From: Acidobacteriota bacterium
GTDB taxonomy: Bacteria; Acidobacteriota; Terriglobia; Terriglobales; Acidobacteriaceae
Assembly: GCA_003225055.1 (NCBI GenBank)
Contig: QIAU01000164.1
Location: 1-42,243 of the forward strand
Direction: 5' to 3'
Length of the DNA stretch: 42,243 nucleotides
The position numbers were made by a program, and so were the translations under genes. Below are positions 1-9,074 of this stretch, piece by piece. The first letter of the stretch is position 1, and each line of letters opens with the position of its first letter. The notes beneath the pieces were generated by a model. That model saw only the letters and a list, made by a program, of their open reading frames with translations. It did no database searches and had not been told where the DNA came from.

Positions 1-2
1 AG

Positions 3-86
3 GACAACGATAAGCCGCTGGCTGTCCTGCTGAAATACGAACATTTCTTGGCGATGCAAGAGAAGATACTGAAAAGCGAGGAATAG
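3..86 (+). CDS. Phd/YefM-like antitoxin, C-terminal fragment (cut by window edge)
   Basis: The window opens inside a reading frame that ends at TAG 84-86. The 27 visible residues contain KPLAVLLKYEHFLAMQEKI, which resembles the C-terminal half of Phd/YefM-family type II antitoxins (pattern KPVAVLxxYExxxxMQ). In that family this part forms the end of the DNA-binding fold plus the helix that wraps the toxin. The N-terminus lies outside the window. No toxin-like gene follows on this strand, so the partner would have to lie upstream or be missing. The call rests on a short motif only; another small protein is possible. Confidence 0.55.
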   Translation, partial: DNDKPLAVLLKYEHFLAMQEKILKSEE

Positions 87-94
87 TGAAGCAG

Positions 95-370
95 CTACTT
101 ACCTTCTGTGGACTCTCGCACGATTCGCAGGGCGTTTTGGCTGCTATCGATCAGCTTGCACTTATGGGAGTTGAACTGTTCTTGGATGGCGGATTGGGCA
201 TTCCCCATCTTGGGGTCTCCCCGGAACTGCGCGTTACAGCCTTCACAGATTCCGAGCACCGGAACGTTCCTAACTCGTTTCACGATCCGAAGATTACGCT
301 TTGGCATATCAAAGAGTCTAACGCATCTTGCGCAGCGGGCGTATAGCCTGTGGAAACCCAACGGCACCAC
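95..370 (-). CDS. small zinc-ribbon-like protein
   Basis: A 91-residue basic protein with two Cys pairs, CARC near residue 13 and CEGC near residue 42, followed by a HKC motif near residue 69. This spacing suggests one structural zinc site. The central stretch MPKRNLRIVKRV is strongly basic, which would suit nucleic-acid or RNA-protein contact, but that is inference. GTG at 370 is chosen because it keeps the first Cys pair and has a purine-rich GAGGAAAAAGGG upstream. ATG at 307 would give a 70-residue protein but has no visible ribosome site. It faces the antitoxin fragment tail to tail. I believe similar proteins occur in Acidobacteriota genomes; the function is unknown. Confidence 0.55.
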   Translation of the reverse strand: MVPLGFHRLYARCARCVRLFDMPKRNLRIVKRVRNVPVLGICEGCNAQFRGDPKMGNAQSAIQEQFNSHKCKLIDSSQNALRIVRESTEGK

Positions 371-400
371 TACCGCCCTTTTTCCTCTTTTCCCTCCTGG

Positions 401-886
401 TTAGAACCGCAGCACGATTCCGGCGGAAACGCGGGCGTTCTTCCTGTCCGTTACACCCGAGAAGCGCAAAATTTCCCAATCCGCCTGCACGACGCGGAAC
501 ACCAGCCCATACTTCATGCCGGCATCGATTCCGCCGCCCAAGAACATCGCAAGTCCGTTCGTGCTTCCCGAACTTCCGCTCACTGTTGTGTAAAACCCTC
601 CGAACAGGGCGTGCACAAAAGGACTGATCGATCCCTTGCCCGCTGAAATGGTTGGACCGAAGGTGTAGGTGTGGACCCTCAGGCCAGAACCGTAGGCGCC
701 ACTTGCGTCCGCCGTTGCTCCCAGGAACGAAGTTATGTTGTAAGTCGCCGAACCATTCCAGCCATTGGCATTCGGGCCGCCATCGAAGTGCGTGTACTGG
801 TAACCACCAAAAACTTCCGCTTTTTGTGCAAGCGCAGGCAGTGAAATCAGCGCAAGAAAAACAACCAGCAGCGTGCAGCGTCTCAT
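401..886 (-). CDS. outer-membrane beta-barrel protein (OmpA-N/OMP_b-brl type)
   Basis: A 161-residue protein with an N-terminal signal peptide (MRRCTLLVVFLALISLPALAQ, likely cut after ALA). Alternating hydrophobic/polar beta strands follow, beginning KAEVFGGYQYTHFDG, and the protein ends in the terminal phenylalanine (VSAGIVLRF) typical of BAM-inserted barrels. The size fits an eight-stranded barrel of the OmpA-N/OmpW-like class. ATG at 886 is preferred over the adjacent in-frame TTG because GAGGAGAA lies 8 bases upstream. It probably sits in the outer membrane. A pore, adhesion or structural role cannot be told apart from sequence. It reads as a single-gene unit. Confidence 0.8.
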   Translation of the reverse strand: MRRCTLLVVFLALISLPALAQKAEVFGGYQYTHFDGGPNANGWNGSATYNITSFLGATADASGAYGSGLRVHTYTFGPTISAGKGSISPFVHALFGGFYTTVSGSSGSTNGLAMFLGGGIDAGMKYGLVFRVVQADWEILRFSGVTDRKNARVSAGIVLRF

Positions 887-1005
887 CAAGCGTTCTCCTC
901 AAACATGCCTGGCACCATTGTCGAGGCTTTCGCTGGTGGTGACCAGTCCCTTCCCCGATGTCCTCCCACGTCGCCGTGCGTTCTTGTGACCCAAATCGCT
1001 GCGCT

Positions 1006-1317
1006 TCAGACGGATAGGGCAACCATGAGAGTGTACTTGTGAGTAATCAGGAACAGGTCGCTGACGACAGGAACAATCGAGAACACTGCTTCTTCGCCGG
1101 GCGGCAGCGGGAAAGCAGATACGAAATTTCGCCACTCGTCCTTAAGACGTGAATGAGAGGAGTGATCCTTAGCTTGGCAGAAAACAGAGACGCCGGTGCA
1201 GCTGTCCAGCCCGTTCTTGACAGCTATCTTCGCGGTCACCACGACAGCGGTTCGGCTGATCGTGCTTGCCGTCAAGTTCGGTCCGCCGCTGCCGGCAAGC
1301 TGATCCGGGTCCAGCAA
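1006..1317 (-). pseudogene. possible beta-sandwich (GH2-like) domain remnant
   Basis: An open frame directly after the response regulator stop encodes about 100 residues with the pattern TAVVVTAKIAVKN, then LPPGEEAVFS, then HKYTLMVALSV. The order 'VxV..VxN / PGE..xF / YTLxVxL' resembles the immunoglobulin-like sandwich domain of glycoside hydrolase family 2 enzymes. No catalytic domain, signal peptide or ribosome site is present. If the resemblance is real this is a stranded domain fragment; otherwise it is a chance open frame. The rest of 887-1332 shows nothing I can assign. Confidence 0.25.
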
Positions 1318-1332
1318 CTCGTTCGGGCATCT

Positions 1333-2084
1333 CTAGGAGCGCACACTATCTGGCTCGGCCAGGAATCGGTAGCCGACGCCTCGAACCGTGACCAGATGCC
1401 GGGGCCGCGCGGGATCGTCCTCGATATAACGCCGCAGCCGAACTATAAAATTGTCGATCGCGCGCGTGTCTGTGTCTTCCTTCAGCCCCCAGACTTGTTC
1501 CAGAATTGACTTGCGGGAGACCACCTTACCGCTGTTGCGGATCAGGTGTCGCAGTAATTCTGCCTCCATCAGGGTCAGACGAATGGTGTTGCCGTTGACC
1601 CGAAGTTCCAGGGTGCTGAAATCGATCGTTCTGCCGCTGAAGGTGACCACCTCATCCGCCGCGCCTTCCGGAGAGGGTGGGACGCCCGCCGAAGCGGCTT
1701 CCCGGCTTGCCCGCATCCAGCCGCTCCTGCGCAGCAAGCCTTGCAGGCGGGCCAGCAGGATGGCCAACTCAAAGGGCTTAGGCAGGTAATCGTCGGCTCC
1801 GGAGGCAAACCCCTTGAGCACGTCCTCGGGCCTACCACGAGCCGTCAGCATGAGCAAGGGGATGTAATTTCTGGCGGCTCGCAGCTCGGAAGCAACTCGA
1901 AAACCGTCCATGCCCGGCAGCATCACATCCAGCACAACCGCGTCAAAGTCTTCTTTGCCCTTCAGAAGCCAATCGAGAGCAGTCTCGCCGTCGCCCGCGA
2001 CCCGCACGGAGTGGCCTTCCGCCTCCAAGTTGAACTGGAGTCCGCGGGCGAGGTGCGCTTCATCTTCCACGATCAGGACTCGGC

Positions 2085-2088
<4 letters not shown>
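1333..2088 (-). CDS. OmpR/PhoB-family response regulator
   Basis: A 251-residue regulator with an N-terminal receiver domain (residues 1-120) and a C-terminal winged-helix DNA-binding domain (about 150-245). The acidic pocket E8/D9, the phospho-acceptor D54 (VVLDVMLPG) and the conserved lysine in LPKPF are all present. The effector domain carries the usual LTLMEAELLRHLI and VRGVGYRF signatures. A linker of about 30 residues rich in Ala/Gly/Pro joins the two. Its ATG overlaps the stop of the kinase gene (ATGA at 2085-2088), so the two are translationally coupled and the kinase is its likely partner. Phosphorylation would promote dimer binding to direct repeats; the targets are unknown. Confidence 0.92.
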
Positions 2089-2990
<902 letters not shown>

Positions 2991-3314
2991 AGAGTGATTT
3001 TAGCGCGACGAAACTCGACAATCGAAGCGACCTGAGCTTGCTTCACCGGCTACCTGTGACCGCTTTTCGGTTGAAGAGACTCCTCAGATACGGTAGTTTT
3101 ACAGTCAGTTAACCCCCCAGAGCCAAGCACATTTCCTGAACCTCCGTCTTGGCGCTCAAAGATGAGTTTTTATTGTCTTGACCGGTAGCACAAAAGGCGC
3201 GAGTCGCAAGGGTAAGTTCTACGCCACGGGCTCAGCCGCGGGCGTGATGATTCGGGCTGTCTCCCGAAGCCAAGAACTGATCCTTGCCACTGCCGGATTG
3301 GTTAGGAGCCAGCC
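2991..3314 (+). promoter_or_regulatory. shared divergent control region of two two-component operons
   Basis: This 324-base gap separates the leftward kinase/regulator operon from the rightward porin operon, so it must hold both promoters. I found no gene and no convincing -35/-10 pair. A small hairpin, CTCA-AAGA-TGAG followed by TTTTTA, lies near 3158-3175. AGGAGCC lies just before the porin ATG and serves as its ribosome site. No known riboswitch consensus was recognised. Confidence 0.45.
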
Positions 3315-4622
3315 ATGAAATCCTCGATTGTCCCGCTCACCAGGACGACGCTGAAGGTCACGGGCCGGATCTTTAAGGTGCTTCCCATGCTGCTCGGAGT
3401 TCTGCTTAGCACCCGGGTTGTCCGGGCGCAGCAAGCACCAGATCCGGCGGACCAAGATAAGCAAACCATACGCATGTTGCTCGAGCGAGTTGAGCAACTG
3501 GAGGCCAGGGTCACTCAATTGGAGGCCGCCAGGCAAGGTCGACCGGCGGTCGCGCCGACCCTGGTGACTCAGCAAGCCAGTACCCCTGCTGAGCCTGAAA
3601 CCGAGACCCAGGCGGAGCAGCCTTCCGAGCCGGAAAGAATGGATCTCAGCAAGACGCTGCTGCGCATGCGCGGCTTCGGGGACATCACTTTGCATGGCGA
3701 TAACCACAAAGGTGACACCACCTCTTTCAGCCTGGGACAGCTGAACTTGTTTGTTACCTCCGACGTTTCCGAGAAGTTCAAGTTCCTGACGGAAATTGTG
3801 TTTGAGGCAGGACCAGACAATGCGGTCGGTGTGGATGTGGAGCGCATGCTCCTCGAATATTCGCCCAGCGACTATTTCAATCTCGCCGTAGGCCGATACC
3901 ATACCGCGATCGGCTACTACAACACCGCCTATCACCACAGCACCTGGTTCCAGACGACCACCGGCCGGCCCTTCCTTTTTGACTTCGAAGACAAGGGAGG
4001 ACCGTTGCCCATCCACAACGTCGGAGTCTCCGCCTCCGGCCTGATACCATCCGGGCGTCTAGGCTTGCACTACGTGGCCGAAGTCGGCAATGGACGCACC
4101 TCGCGTTCTCCGGCCAACGAACCGGTGCAAAACCTTGTAGATGAGAACAACCACAAAGCGTTCAACCTTGCGTTTTTCGCGCGCCCCGAGTCGGTTCGCG
4201 GGCTGCAAGCCGGCTTCTCGGTCTATCGCGATGTGCTGAGCCCCGCCAATTTGCCAAGAATTGGTGAAACGATCCTGGCTGCTCATGCCGTGTTCGTGCG
4301 TCCGAAATTCGAGTGGCTGAACGAGGCGCTGGTCATCCGGCACGCGCCGTTTGGGCTGTCGCATGTCTTCGAGACGCCGGGATTCTATACCCAGCTCTCC
4401 AAACAGTTCGGTTCCTACCGGCCTTACTTCCGCTATCAATACATGAACGAGTCCAATCGAGAGCCGGTTTTCCCCGACATCGGCCTGCGCCACGGTCCTT
4501 CGGTGGGACTGCGGTATGACGCAAGCGAGTCGGTTGCCGTGAAGCTGCAATACGACTACACGCTATTGCGCCGGCAAGAAGCGGTTAATGGGCTAGCTCT
4601 CCAGGTCGGGTTTACCTTCTAG
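3315..4622 (+). CDS. outer-membrane porin with N-terminal coiled coil (OprP-like)
   Basis: A 435-residue protein. A basic N-terminus and a hydrophobic signal segment end near residue 40 (RVVRAQ). A short coiled coil follows (MLLERVEQLEARVTQLEAA, about 54-72), then a Pro/Glu-rich linker, then a long beta-rich region from about residue 115 to a terminal phenylalanine (LALQVGFTF). Barrel motifs such as LGQLNLFVTSDVSEKFKF and LAVGRYHTAIGYYN resemble phosphate-selective porin O/P-type proteins, and the coiled coil resembles the peptidoglycan-anchoring stalks of such porins. It is the first gene of a four-gene unit; the next start codon abuts its stop. Likely role: outer-membrane uptake of the solute that the downstream binding protein recognises. 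The substrate is not proven. Confidence 0.82.
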   Translation: MKSSIVPLTRTTLKVTGRIFKVLPMLLGVLLSTRVVRAQQAPDPADQDKQTIRMLLERVEQLEARVTQLEAARQGRPAVAPTLVTQQASTPAEPETETQAEQPSEPERMDLSKTLLRMRGFGDITLHGDNHKGDTTSFSLGQLNLFVTSDVSEKFKFLTEIVFEAGPDNAVGVDVERMLLEYSPSDYFNLAVGRYHTAIGYYNTAYHHSTWFQTTTGRPFLFDFEDKGGPLPIHNVGVSASGLIPSGRLGLHYVAEVGNGRTSRSPANEPVQNLVDENNHKAFNLAFFARPESVRGLQAGFSVYRDVLSPANLPRIGETILAAHAVFVRPKFEWLNEALVIRHAPFGLSHVFETPGFYTQLSKQFGSYRPYFRYQYMNESNREPVFPDIGLRHGPSVGLRYDASESVAVKLQYDYTLLRRQEAVNGLALQVGFTF

Positions 4623-5165
4623 GTGAGTCATAAAATCGAATTCGTGACCGGGGTTGTGCTCATGCTGGTGGCGGCGGTAGTGTGGTTGAAACCAGCGCCG
4701 GGCTGGAGCTTTCGAGGAGCTGGATATGCGCAGACCACCTCCGGGCAGAGTCTGGCCATCATCGTGAACCAGTCGAATCCGGTGGAAAACCTCTCTTTGA
4801 CGGAGTTGCGTCGGATCTTCCTGGGTGAGCGCAGCCACTGGCCCAACGGGCGTCGTATTACCCTGGTGATCATGCCGCCGGGGGAACCGGAACGGGAAGC
4901 GATCCTCCGCGAGGTGTGTCGCATGAACGAGAAGGACTATAACAATCATTTTCTGCACGGCCTGTTTACCGGCGAGGTTTTTGCTTCGCCCAAAACCCTG
5001 TCGACGCCCGTCGGGGTGCGCAAGTTCGTGTTTAATGTTCCGGGAGCGATCGGCTACGTGCGCACCGCCGACGTGGATGACTCGGTCAAGGTGCTGCGAA
5101 TCGACGGGCTTCTGCCTGGCGATAAGGACTACAAGATCCCGATGCAGGCCCGCCTGGCAAAATAG
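4623..5165 (+). CDS. PstS-like periplasmic phosphate/oxyanion-binding protein (short)
   Basis: A 180-residue protein with an N-terminal signal or anchor (LMLVAAVVWLKPAPG) and one PBP-like domain. The motifs NPVENLSLTELRRIFLGE, WPNGRRITLV and VPGAIGYV are characteristic of the PstS-type (PBP_like_2) family. It is much shorter than full PstS (about 320 residues), so it may be a single-lobe binder or a sensor accessory. GTG at 4623 follows the porin TAG without a gap. Only 2 bases separate it from the next kinase gene. No ABC permease or ATPase accompanies it, so it is unlikely to feed a classical Pst transporter here. Presenting ligand to the kinase is my inference. Confidence 0.78.
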   Translation: MSHKIEFVTGVVLMLVAAVVWLKPAPGWSFRGAGYAQTTSGQSLAIIVNQSNPVENLSLTELRRIFLGERSHWPNGRRITLVIMPPGEPEREAILREVCRMNEKDYNNHFLHGLFTGEVFASPKTLSTPVGVRKFVFNVPGAIGYVRTADVDDSVKVLRIDGLLPGDKDYKIPMQARLAK

Positions 5166-5167
5166 TT

Positions 5168-6652
5168 ATGAGCGAGAAACCCAGCGACGCGGCAGATCGA
5201 ACCAGGAACGAGGCGGTGCCGTTTACCCGCGTCCTGTCGAACCTGGTTTCGCGTAACAGTTACACGCTGCTGCTGTTATTGGTCTTCAGTGTCGAAGTGG
5301 GGGTAGGCATTTTCGTGATACGCGATCTACGTACCGCCAACGTCGAAGCGCAGAGAATGTATGTGGGGTCGGTGCTCGGGCTGCGCAGGATTGGAGAACT
5401 GCAGTACCAGGCTCAGGAGACTCGCCGCAGCACCCTCTATGCGTTGACAACCAACGACAGCAATCTCCAGGTCGAATATGCCGACCAGTCCCGCGAGGCC
5501 GATGGCCGTGTCACCGATGGCATTCGGGAGTATCTGGAACAGGCACGAATTCCGCGAGAAGTAGAGATTGGCCGGCGTCTCCAGCTCGACTGGTCCGCAT
5601 ATCTCCGGGTCCGGGATGAGGTCTTGGCCTCCATTCTCGAAGGCAGCACGCGAGAGGCGGTGCAATTCGATCTGACCGGAGGCGTTCCTTCGTTCGAACG
5701 CGTCCGTCAGGACCTCGAGGAGGTCAAACGGCTCTACGACGAGCAAGCTTCCCAGCGGCTCGCGATCGTAGCCGGGTCTTCCCACCGGTCCGTGGCCAGG
5801 CTCATTGCGGTTCTCGGCTTCACTTTGCTTTTTGCCAGCGCCTCGATCTGGGCCATTCAACGAAGCAAAATGATGAGCGAAGTGCAACTCGCCAAGTTGC
5901 AGATGGATTTTGTGGCTTCCGTGTCCCACGAATTACGCACGCCCTTGGCGGTAATCGGTTCGGCTGCCGATAATATTGCGGATGGGGTGGTGGAGGGGAA
6001 GGAACAACTGACAAGGTATGGCGTGGTGATCAGGAACCAAACCCGGCAGATTACCGAGCTGGTCAACGAGATTCTGCTTTTCGCCTCCACCAAGGAAAGG
6101 GAGATCCGCTATTATCGGCGCCCCGTAAAAGTTCAGCAGATCGTGGAATCGGTAATGGAAAACACTTCGGAACTGGCGCGCGCCTCCGGCTTCGTAATCG
6201 AGTGCCACGTCGACCCAGAATTGCCTTACGTCATGGCGGATGCAGCGGCTCTTTCCCAATGCTTGCAGAACCTGATTGTGAATGCGGTAAAGTACAGCGG
6301 GGAGAGCCGTTGGATCTCGGTTCGCGCCGCACTGGACTATGCGCATGGCCGAAGTCGAAAAGAAATTCGCATCAGCGTTCAGGATCGCGGGATTGGCATC
6401 GCCAGCTCAGAATTGCCTCACGTTTTCGAGCCGTTTTACCGCAGTCCGGCAGTTAGCGCTTCGCAGATTCACGGGACCGGTTTGGGATTGCCTCTGGCCA
6501 AAAACATTGCCGAAGCCATGGGAGGAACACTCTCGGTCGAAAGTGAACTGGGCGTTGGCAGCGTTTTCACTCTCCATCTTCCCGTAACTGAGAAAGCTCA
6601 GTTCGAGATGGCGGCTGCTGCTCCCGGGCTGGATCCACTCGAAAAATCATGA
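5168..6652 (+). CDS. sensor histidine kinase with periplasmic helical sensor domain
   Basis: A 494-residue membrane kinase. TM1 is at about residues 31-52 and TM2 at about 208-230. The roughly 155-residue periplasmic domain between them is helical and charge-rich, resembling four-helix-bundle sensors of the chemoreceptor type. The HisKA domain has H254 (SVSHELRTPLAVIGS). The HATPase domain has the N box (NLIVNAVKY), G1 (DRGIGIA) and G2 (GTGLGLPLAKNI). It lies between the PstS-like gene and an OmpR regulator whose ATG overlaps its stop (ATGA). The operon suggests that it reads the state of the binding protein or porin substrate and phosphorylates that regulator. Confidence 0.92.
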   Translation: MSEKPSDAADRTRNEAVPFTRVLSNLVSRNSYTLLLLLVFSVEVGVGIFVIRDLRTANVEAQRMYVGSVLGLRRIGELQYQAQETRRSTLYALTTNDSNLQVEYADQSREADGRVTDGIREYLEQARIPREVEIGRRLQLDWSAYLRVRDEVLASILEGSTREAVQFDLTGGVPSFERVRQDLEEVKRLYDEQASQRLAIVAGSSHRSVARLIAVLGFTLLFASASIWAIQRSKMMSEVQLAKLQMDFVASVSHELRTPLAVIGSAADNIADGVVEGKEQLTRYGVVIRNQTRQITELVNEILLFASTKEREIRYYRRPVKVQQIVESVMENTSELARASGFVIECHVDPELPYVMADAAALSQCLQNLIVNAVKYSGESRWISVRAALDYAHGRSRKEIRISVQDRGIGIASSELPHVFEPFYRSPAVSASQIHGTGLGLPLAKNIAEAMGGTLSVESELGVGSVFTLHLPVTEKAQFEMAAAAPGLDPLEKS

Positions 6653-7329
6653 ATGAGAATATTTTGCTCGTAGAAGACGAAGAAGCCTTGCGGATGACGT
6701 TGACGGACCGCCTGCGCAGCGAAGGCTACGTGGTCGACTTTGCCGGCGATGGTGAACAAGGATTCGACAAGGCAACACGTTTACCTTTTGATTTGATCAT
6801 CCTGGATGTCATGCTGCCGTTGCGCAACGGCTTCGATCTCTGCCGCGACATCCGGCAAGCGGGCTTGGCCACGCCCATTCTCCTGCTCACGGCGCGCGGC
6901 CAGACAGTCGACAAGGTGGTCGGCCTCAAACTCGGTGCCGACGACTACGTCACCAAGCCTTTCGACACTCTTGAGCTCATGGCCCGTATCGAAGCGCTGT
7001 TGCGCCGTTTGCCCGCCCGAGCCGGCCAGGGCCTTTTCCAGTTTGGACCCGTTCGAATCGACGTGCGTGGGACCAAGGTTACGCGGGAGGGTAAGCCGGT
7101 TTATCTGTCGGCCCGCGAGTTTCAGCTCCTGCGCTATTTTGCCGAACACGCGGGGGCGACTCTTTCTCGTGACGACATCCTGCGGGAGGTATGGGGCTAC
7201 GATGCAGGAACCTATACCCGCACCGTCGATGTGCACGTGGCCGGCCTGCGCCAGAAGTTAGAAAAGGACCCCAAAAACCCTGAACTGATCCTCACTGTGC
7301 CCGGACTCGGCTACCGGTTCGAGGGGTGA
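6649..7329 (+). CDS. OmpR/PhoB-family response regulator
   Basis: A 226-residue regulator. The receiver domain (1-118) has acidic residues E9/D10, phospho-acceptor D53 (IILDVMLPLRNG) and K in VTKPFD. The winged-helix domain (about 130-224) has LSAREFQLLRYF, TVDVHVAGLRQKLE and VPGLGYRF. The start overlaps the end of the kinase gene by 4 bases, giving translational coupling. It closes the porin/PBP/kinase/regulator unit and most likely controls that operon and further uptake genes. It differs clearly from the regulator at 1333-2088 in linker and receiver sequence, so the two systems are not a recent duplication. Confidence 0.93.
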   Translation: MNENILLVEDEEALRMTLTDRLRSEGYVVDFAGDGEQGFDKATRLPFDLIILDVMLPLRNGFDLCRDIRQAGLATPILLLTARGQTVDKVVGLKLGADDYVTKPFDTLELMARIEALLRRLPARAGQGLFQFGPVRIDVRGTKVTREGKPVYLSAREFQLLRYFAEHAGATLSRDDILREVWGYDAGTYTRTVDVHVAGLRQKLEKDPKNPELILTVPGLGYRFEG

Positions 7330-7560
7330 TCTCAGGCAAAAAGACCCGAATGCTGCCAGAATCTGCGCCGAGCAGCTCTGGCCATTAAGACAGGCTCCGG
7401 GCGCACCTCGGGTAACTCGCCAGAGCCATCATCATCCGATACACTTTGATCTGGAAGAGAGTCCTGGCTTCCGCCCATCACAGCCCGGCTTTCGCGAGCG
7501 GGACGCTAACTGACAAATTTCATTGGGAACCCGGGCTAGCAGCTGTTCGCGAGAACCTCG

Positions 7561-7938
7561 ATGGCACGATGGATTATCTGGATCGCGGAACAAGATCGGG
7601 GATGGGGCTGTTCCCTGTGTGCGTGGGAATACCCTATGCCATCTCTGTTGGCTGATCCGGATGCCAGGATGGCCTACGACCGGCTCGCTCGCGCCAAATT
7701 CGAGGAACACATCTGCGCCAACCATCCCAAAATCCAGGTCGCCATACCCCCTCCGCCGGATGAGTATTCTTTCGGCAGCCGGGCGCGCCAGCTCATCTCC
7801 CGCGGTTACAAGCCCAAAGATGCCGTAGAGCTTGTTCTGGAGGAAATCCTGCTGGAGCACCGCTATGAGCCGAAGAAGATTGAAAGAGCGCGCGCCGACG
7901 CGGAAGAGTTCTTGAGCGGGCTTAGACGGGGTCTTTGA
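7561..7938 (+). CDS. conserved hypothetical protein with N-terminal CxxC
   Basis: A 125-residue soluble protein. Near the N-terminus it has a Trp-rich motif with a Cys pair, GCSLCAWEYP (about residues 16-25), then H50/C52 (EEHICANHP), which could complete a metal site. The C-terminal half is helical and charged (KPKDAVELVLEEILLEHRY). The codon usage is like that of its neighbours and no overlapping frame is as protein-like. I believe homologues occur widely in Acidobacteriota but know no assigned function. No ribosome site is obvious before ATG 7561. The preceding 230 bases (7330-7560) hold nothing I can assign. It converges with the desaturase gene. Confidence 0.65.
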   Translation: MARWIIWIAEQDRGWGCSLCAWEYPMPSLLADPDARMAYDRLARAKFEEHICANHPKIQVAIPPPPDEYSFGSRARQLISRGYKPKDAVELVLEEILLEHRYEPKKIERARADAEEFLSGLRRGL

Positions 7939-7967
7939 ACGCGCGGAGACCAAGGCCAAGACGGTGC

Positions 7968-8891
7968 TTAGTCGCCAGCAATTACGCTTTGGACAGGCGC
8001 CTGGATCAGCTTCCCGTTGGGAGCCGCAACCTTCTTTTTCTTGAGCGCAGCCAAGCTCACTAATTTAATGTCCCTGGCTAGACCCAGCTTCTTCAGAGCC
8101 CAGATTCCATACCAGTTGAGGTCGGCCTCATACCAGGCCAGCCCATGACGCGCCGAGCTAGGATGAGCGTGATGGTTGTTGTGCCAGCCCTCGCCAAAAG
8201 TGAACATCGCCACCACCCAGTTGTTGGTTGACATGTCGCGGGTGGAAAAGCGCCGTGAACCCCACATGTGGGTTGCCGAGTTCACCAGCCAGGTGGCGTG
8301 CAATCCCACTACGGTGCGCAAGAAGATTCCCCACATCAGGAACGGCAGGCCTCCCACGGCCAGCAACACGAGACCGAGAACAATCATCGGCACGTAGTGG
8401 TACTTGGTGATCCACACGTGAAACTTGTCTTTTGCCAGATCCGGAACATAGTGGGCCAGGGTTGTGGTGTCATGGTGCATGGACTTGCCCATCAGGATCC
8501 AGCCCATGTGCGACCACCACTTGCCGTCACGCGGCGAATGCGGATCGCCTTCCTGATCCGAGAACTGATGATGAATTCGATGAGTGGCTACCCAGAAAAT
8601 CGGGCCACCCTCAAGCGCCAGCGTCGCACACGAAGTCAAGAAGTACTCAACCCACTTGGGAGTCTTGTAGCCACGGTGCGTGAGCAGCCGGTGATACGCC
8701 ATTCCGATGCCCAGACTTCCTGACACCCACCACAGAGCGAGAGCCAGGAAAAAGGCTTTCCAGGTAAAGAAGAACGCTGCGGCCACAGCCCCGATGTGAA
8801 AGGCGGCCATAAACGAAGCGGTCACCCAGTTGATCTCGTTCTCGGCAGACTGCTTCCGTGCCAGTGACTGAAGGTCCATGGTGTTTTTCAT
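7968..8891 (-). CDS. membrane fatty acid (acyl-CoA/acyl-lipid delta-9 type) desaturase
   Basis: A 307-residue integral membrane di-iron enzyme. The three histidine boxes are intact: HRLLTH (about 69-74), HRIHH (about 106-110) and HNNHH (about 239-243). Hydrophobic segments lie before box 1 and between boxes 2 and 3, as in the stearoyl-CoA 9-desaturase class. It would insert a cis double bond into a saturated acyl chain using O2 and reduced ferredoxin or a cytochrome, adjusting membrane fluidity. No electron-transfer gene is adjacent. ATG 8891 is used; an in-frame ATG four codons later is an equally good start. The 183 bases upstream contain AGTACT repeated around 8990. Confidence 0.9.
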   Translation of the reverse strand: MKNTMDLQSLARKQSAENEINWVTASFMAAFHIGAVAAAFFFTWKAFFLALALWWVSGSLGIGMAYHRLLTHRGYKTPKWVEYFLTSCATLALEGGPIFWVATHRIHHQFSDQEGDPHSPRDGKWWSHMGWILMGKSMHHDTTTLAHYVPDLAKDKFHVWITKYHYVPMIVLGLVLLAVGGLPFLMWGIFLRTVVGLHATWLVNSATHMWGSRRFSTRDMSTNNWVVAMFTFGEGWHNNHHAHPSSARHGLAWYEADLNWYGIWALKKLGLARDIKLVSLAALKKKKVAAPNGKLIQAPVQSVIAGD

Positions 8892-9074
8892 TGCCCCAAC
8901 TAAGATGTAATAGCTTCCCGTAAGGTATCAAGAGAGGACAGGCTCGGTTTGTAATACTTGTGTAAGCGAGGACTCTGGAAGGGTTACTGAAGTACTGAGT
9001 ACTAAGGGACGTTCTTCCATCGCACGCGCAGTTACGCCTGCGACCTGCGGCTCACTTCTGGGAACGGCTCACTT

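Noticed and set aside
318-1022. A 234-codon minus-strand frame
   Set aside because: It overlaps the beta-barrel gene, which has a signal peptide, ribosome site and terminal Phe; the other frame is Arg/Cys-rich noise.
3180-3300. Possible c-di-GMP or other riboswitch before the porin operon
   Set aside because: The text GGCGCGAGTCGCAAGGG looks structured, but no conserved riboswitch core could be matched.
2991-3314. Pho-box-like repeats supporting phosphate control
   Set aside because: TACAGTCAGTTAAC near 3100 recalls half of such a site, but no second spaced copy is present.
3219-4016. A 265-codon open frame on the minus strand
   Set aside because: It covers the N-terminal half of the porin in antisense and has shadow-frame composition.
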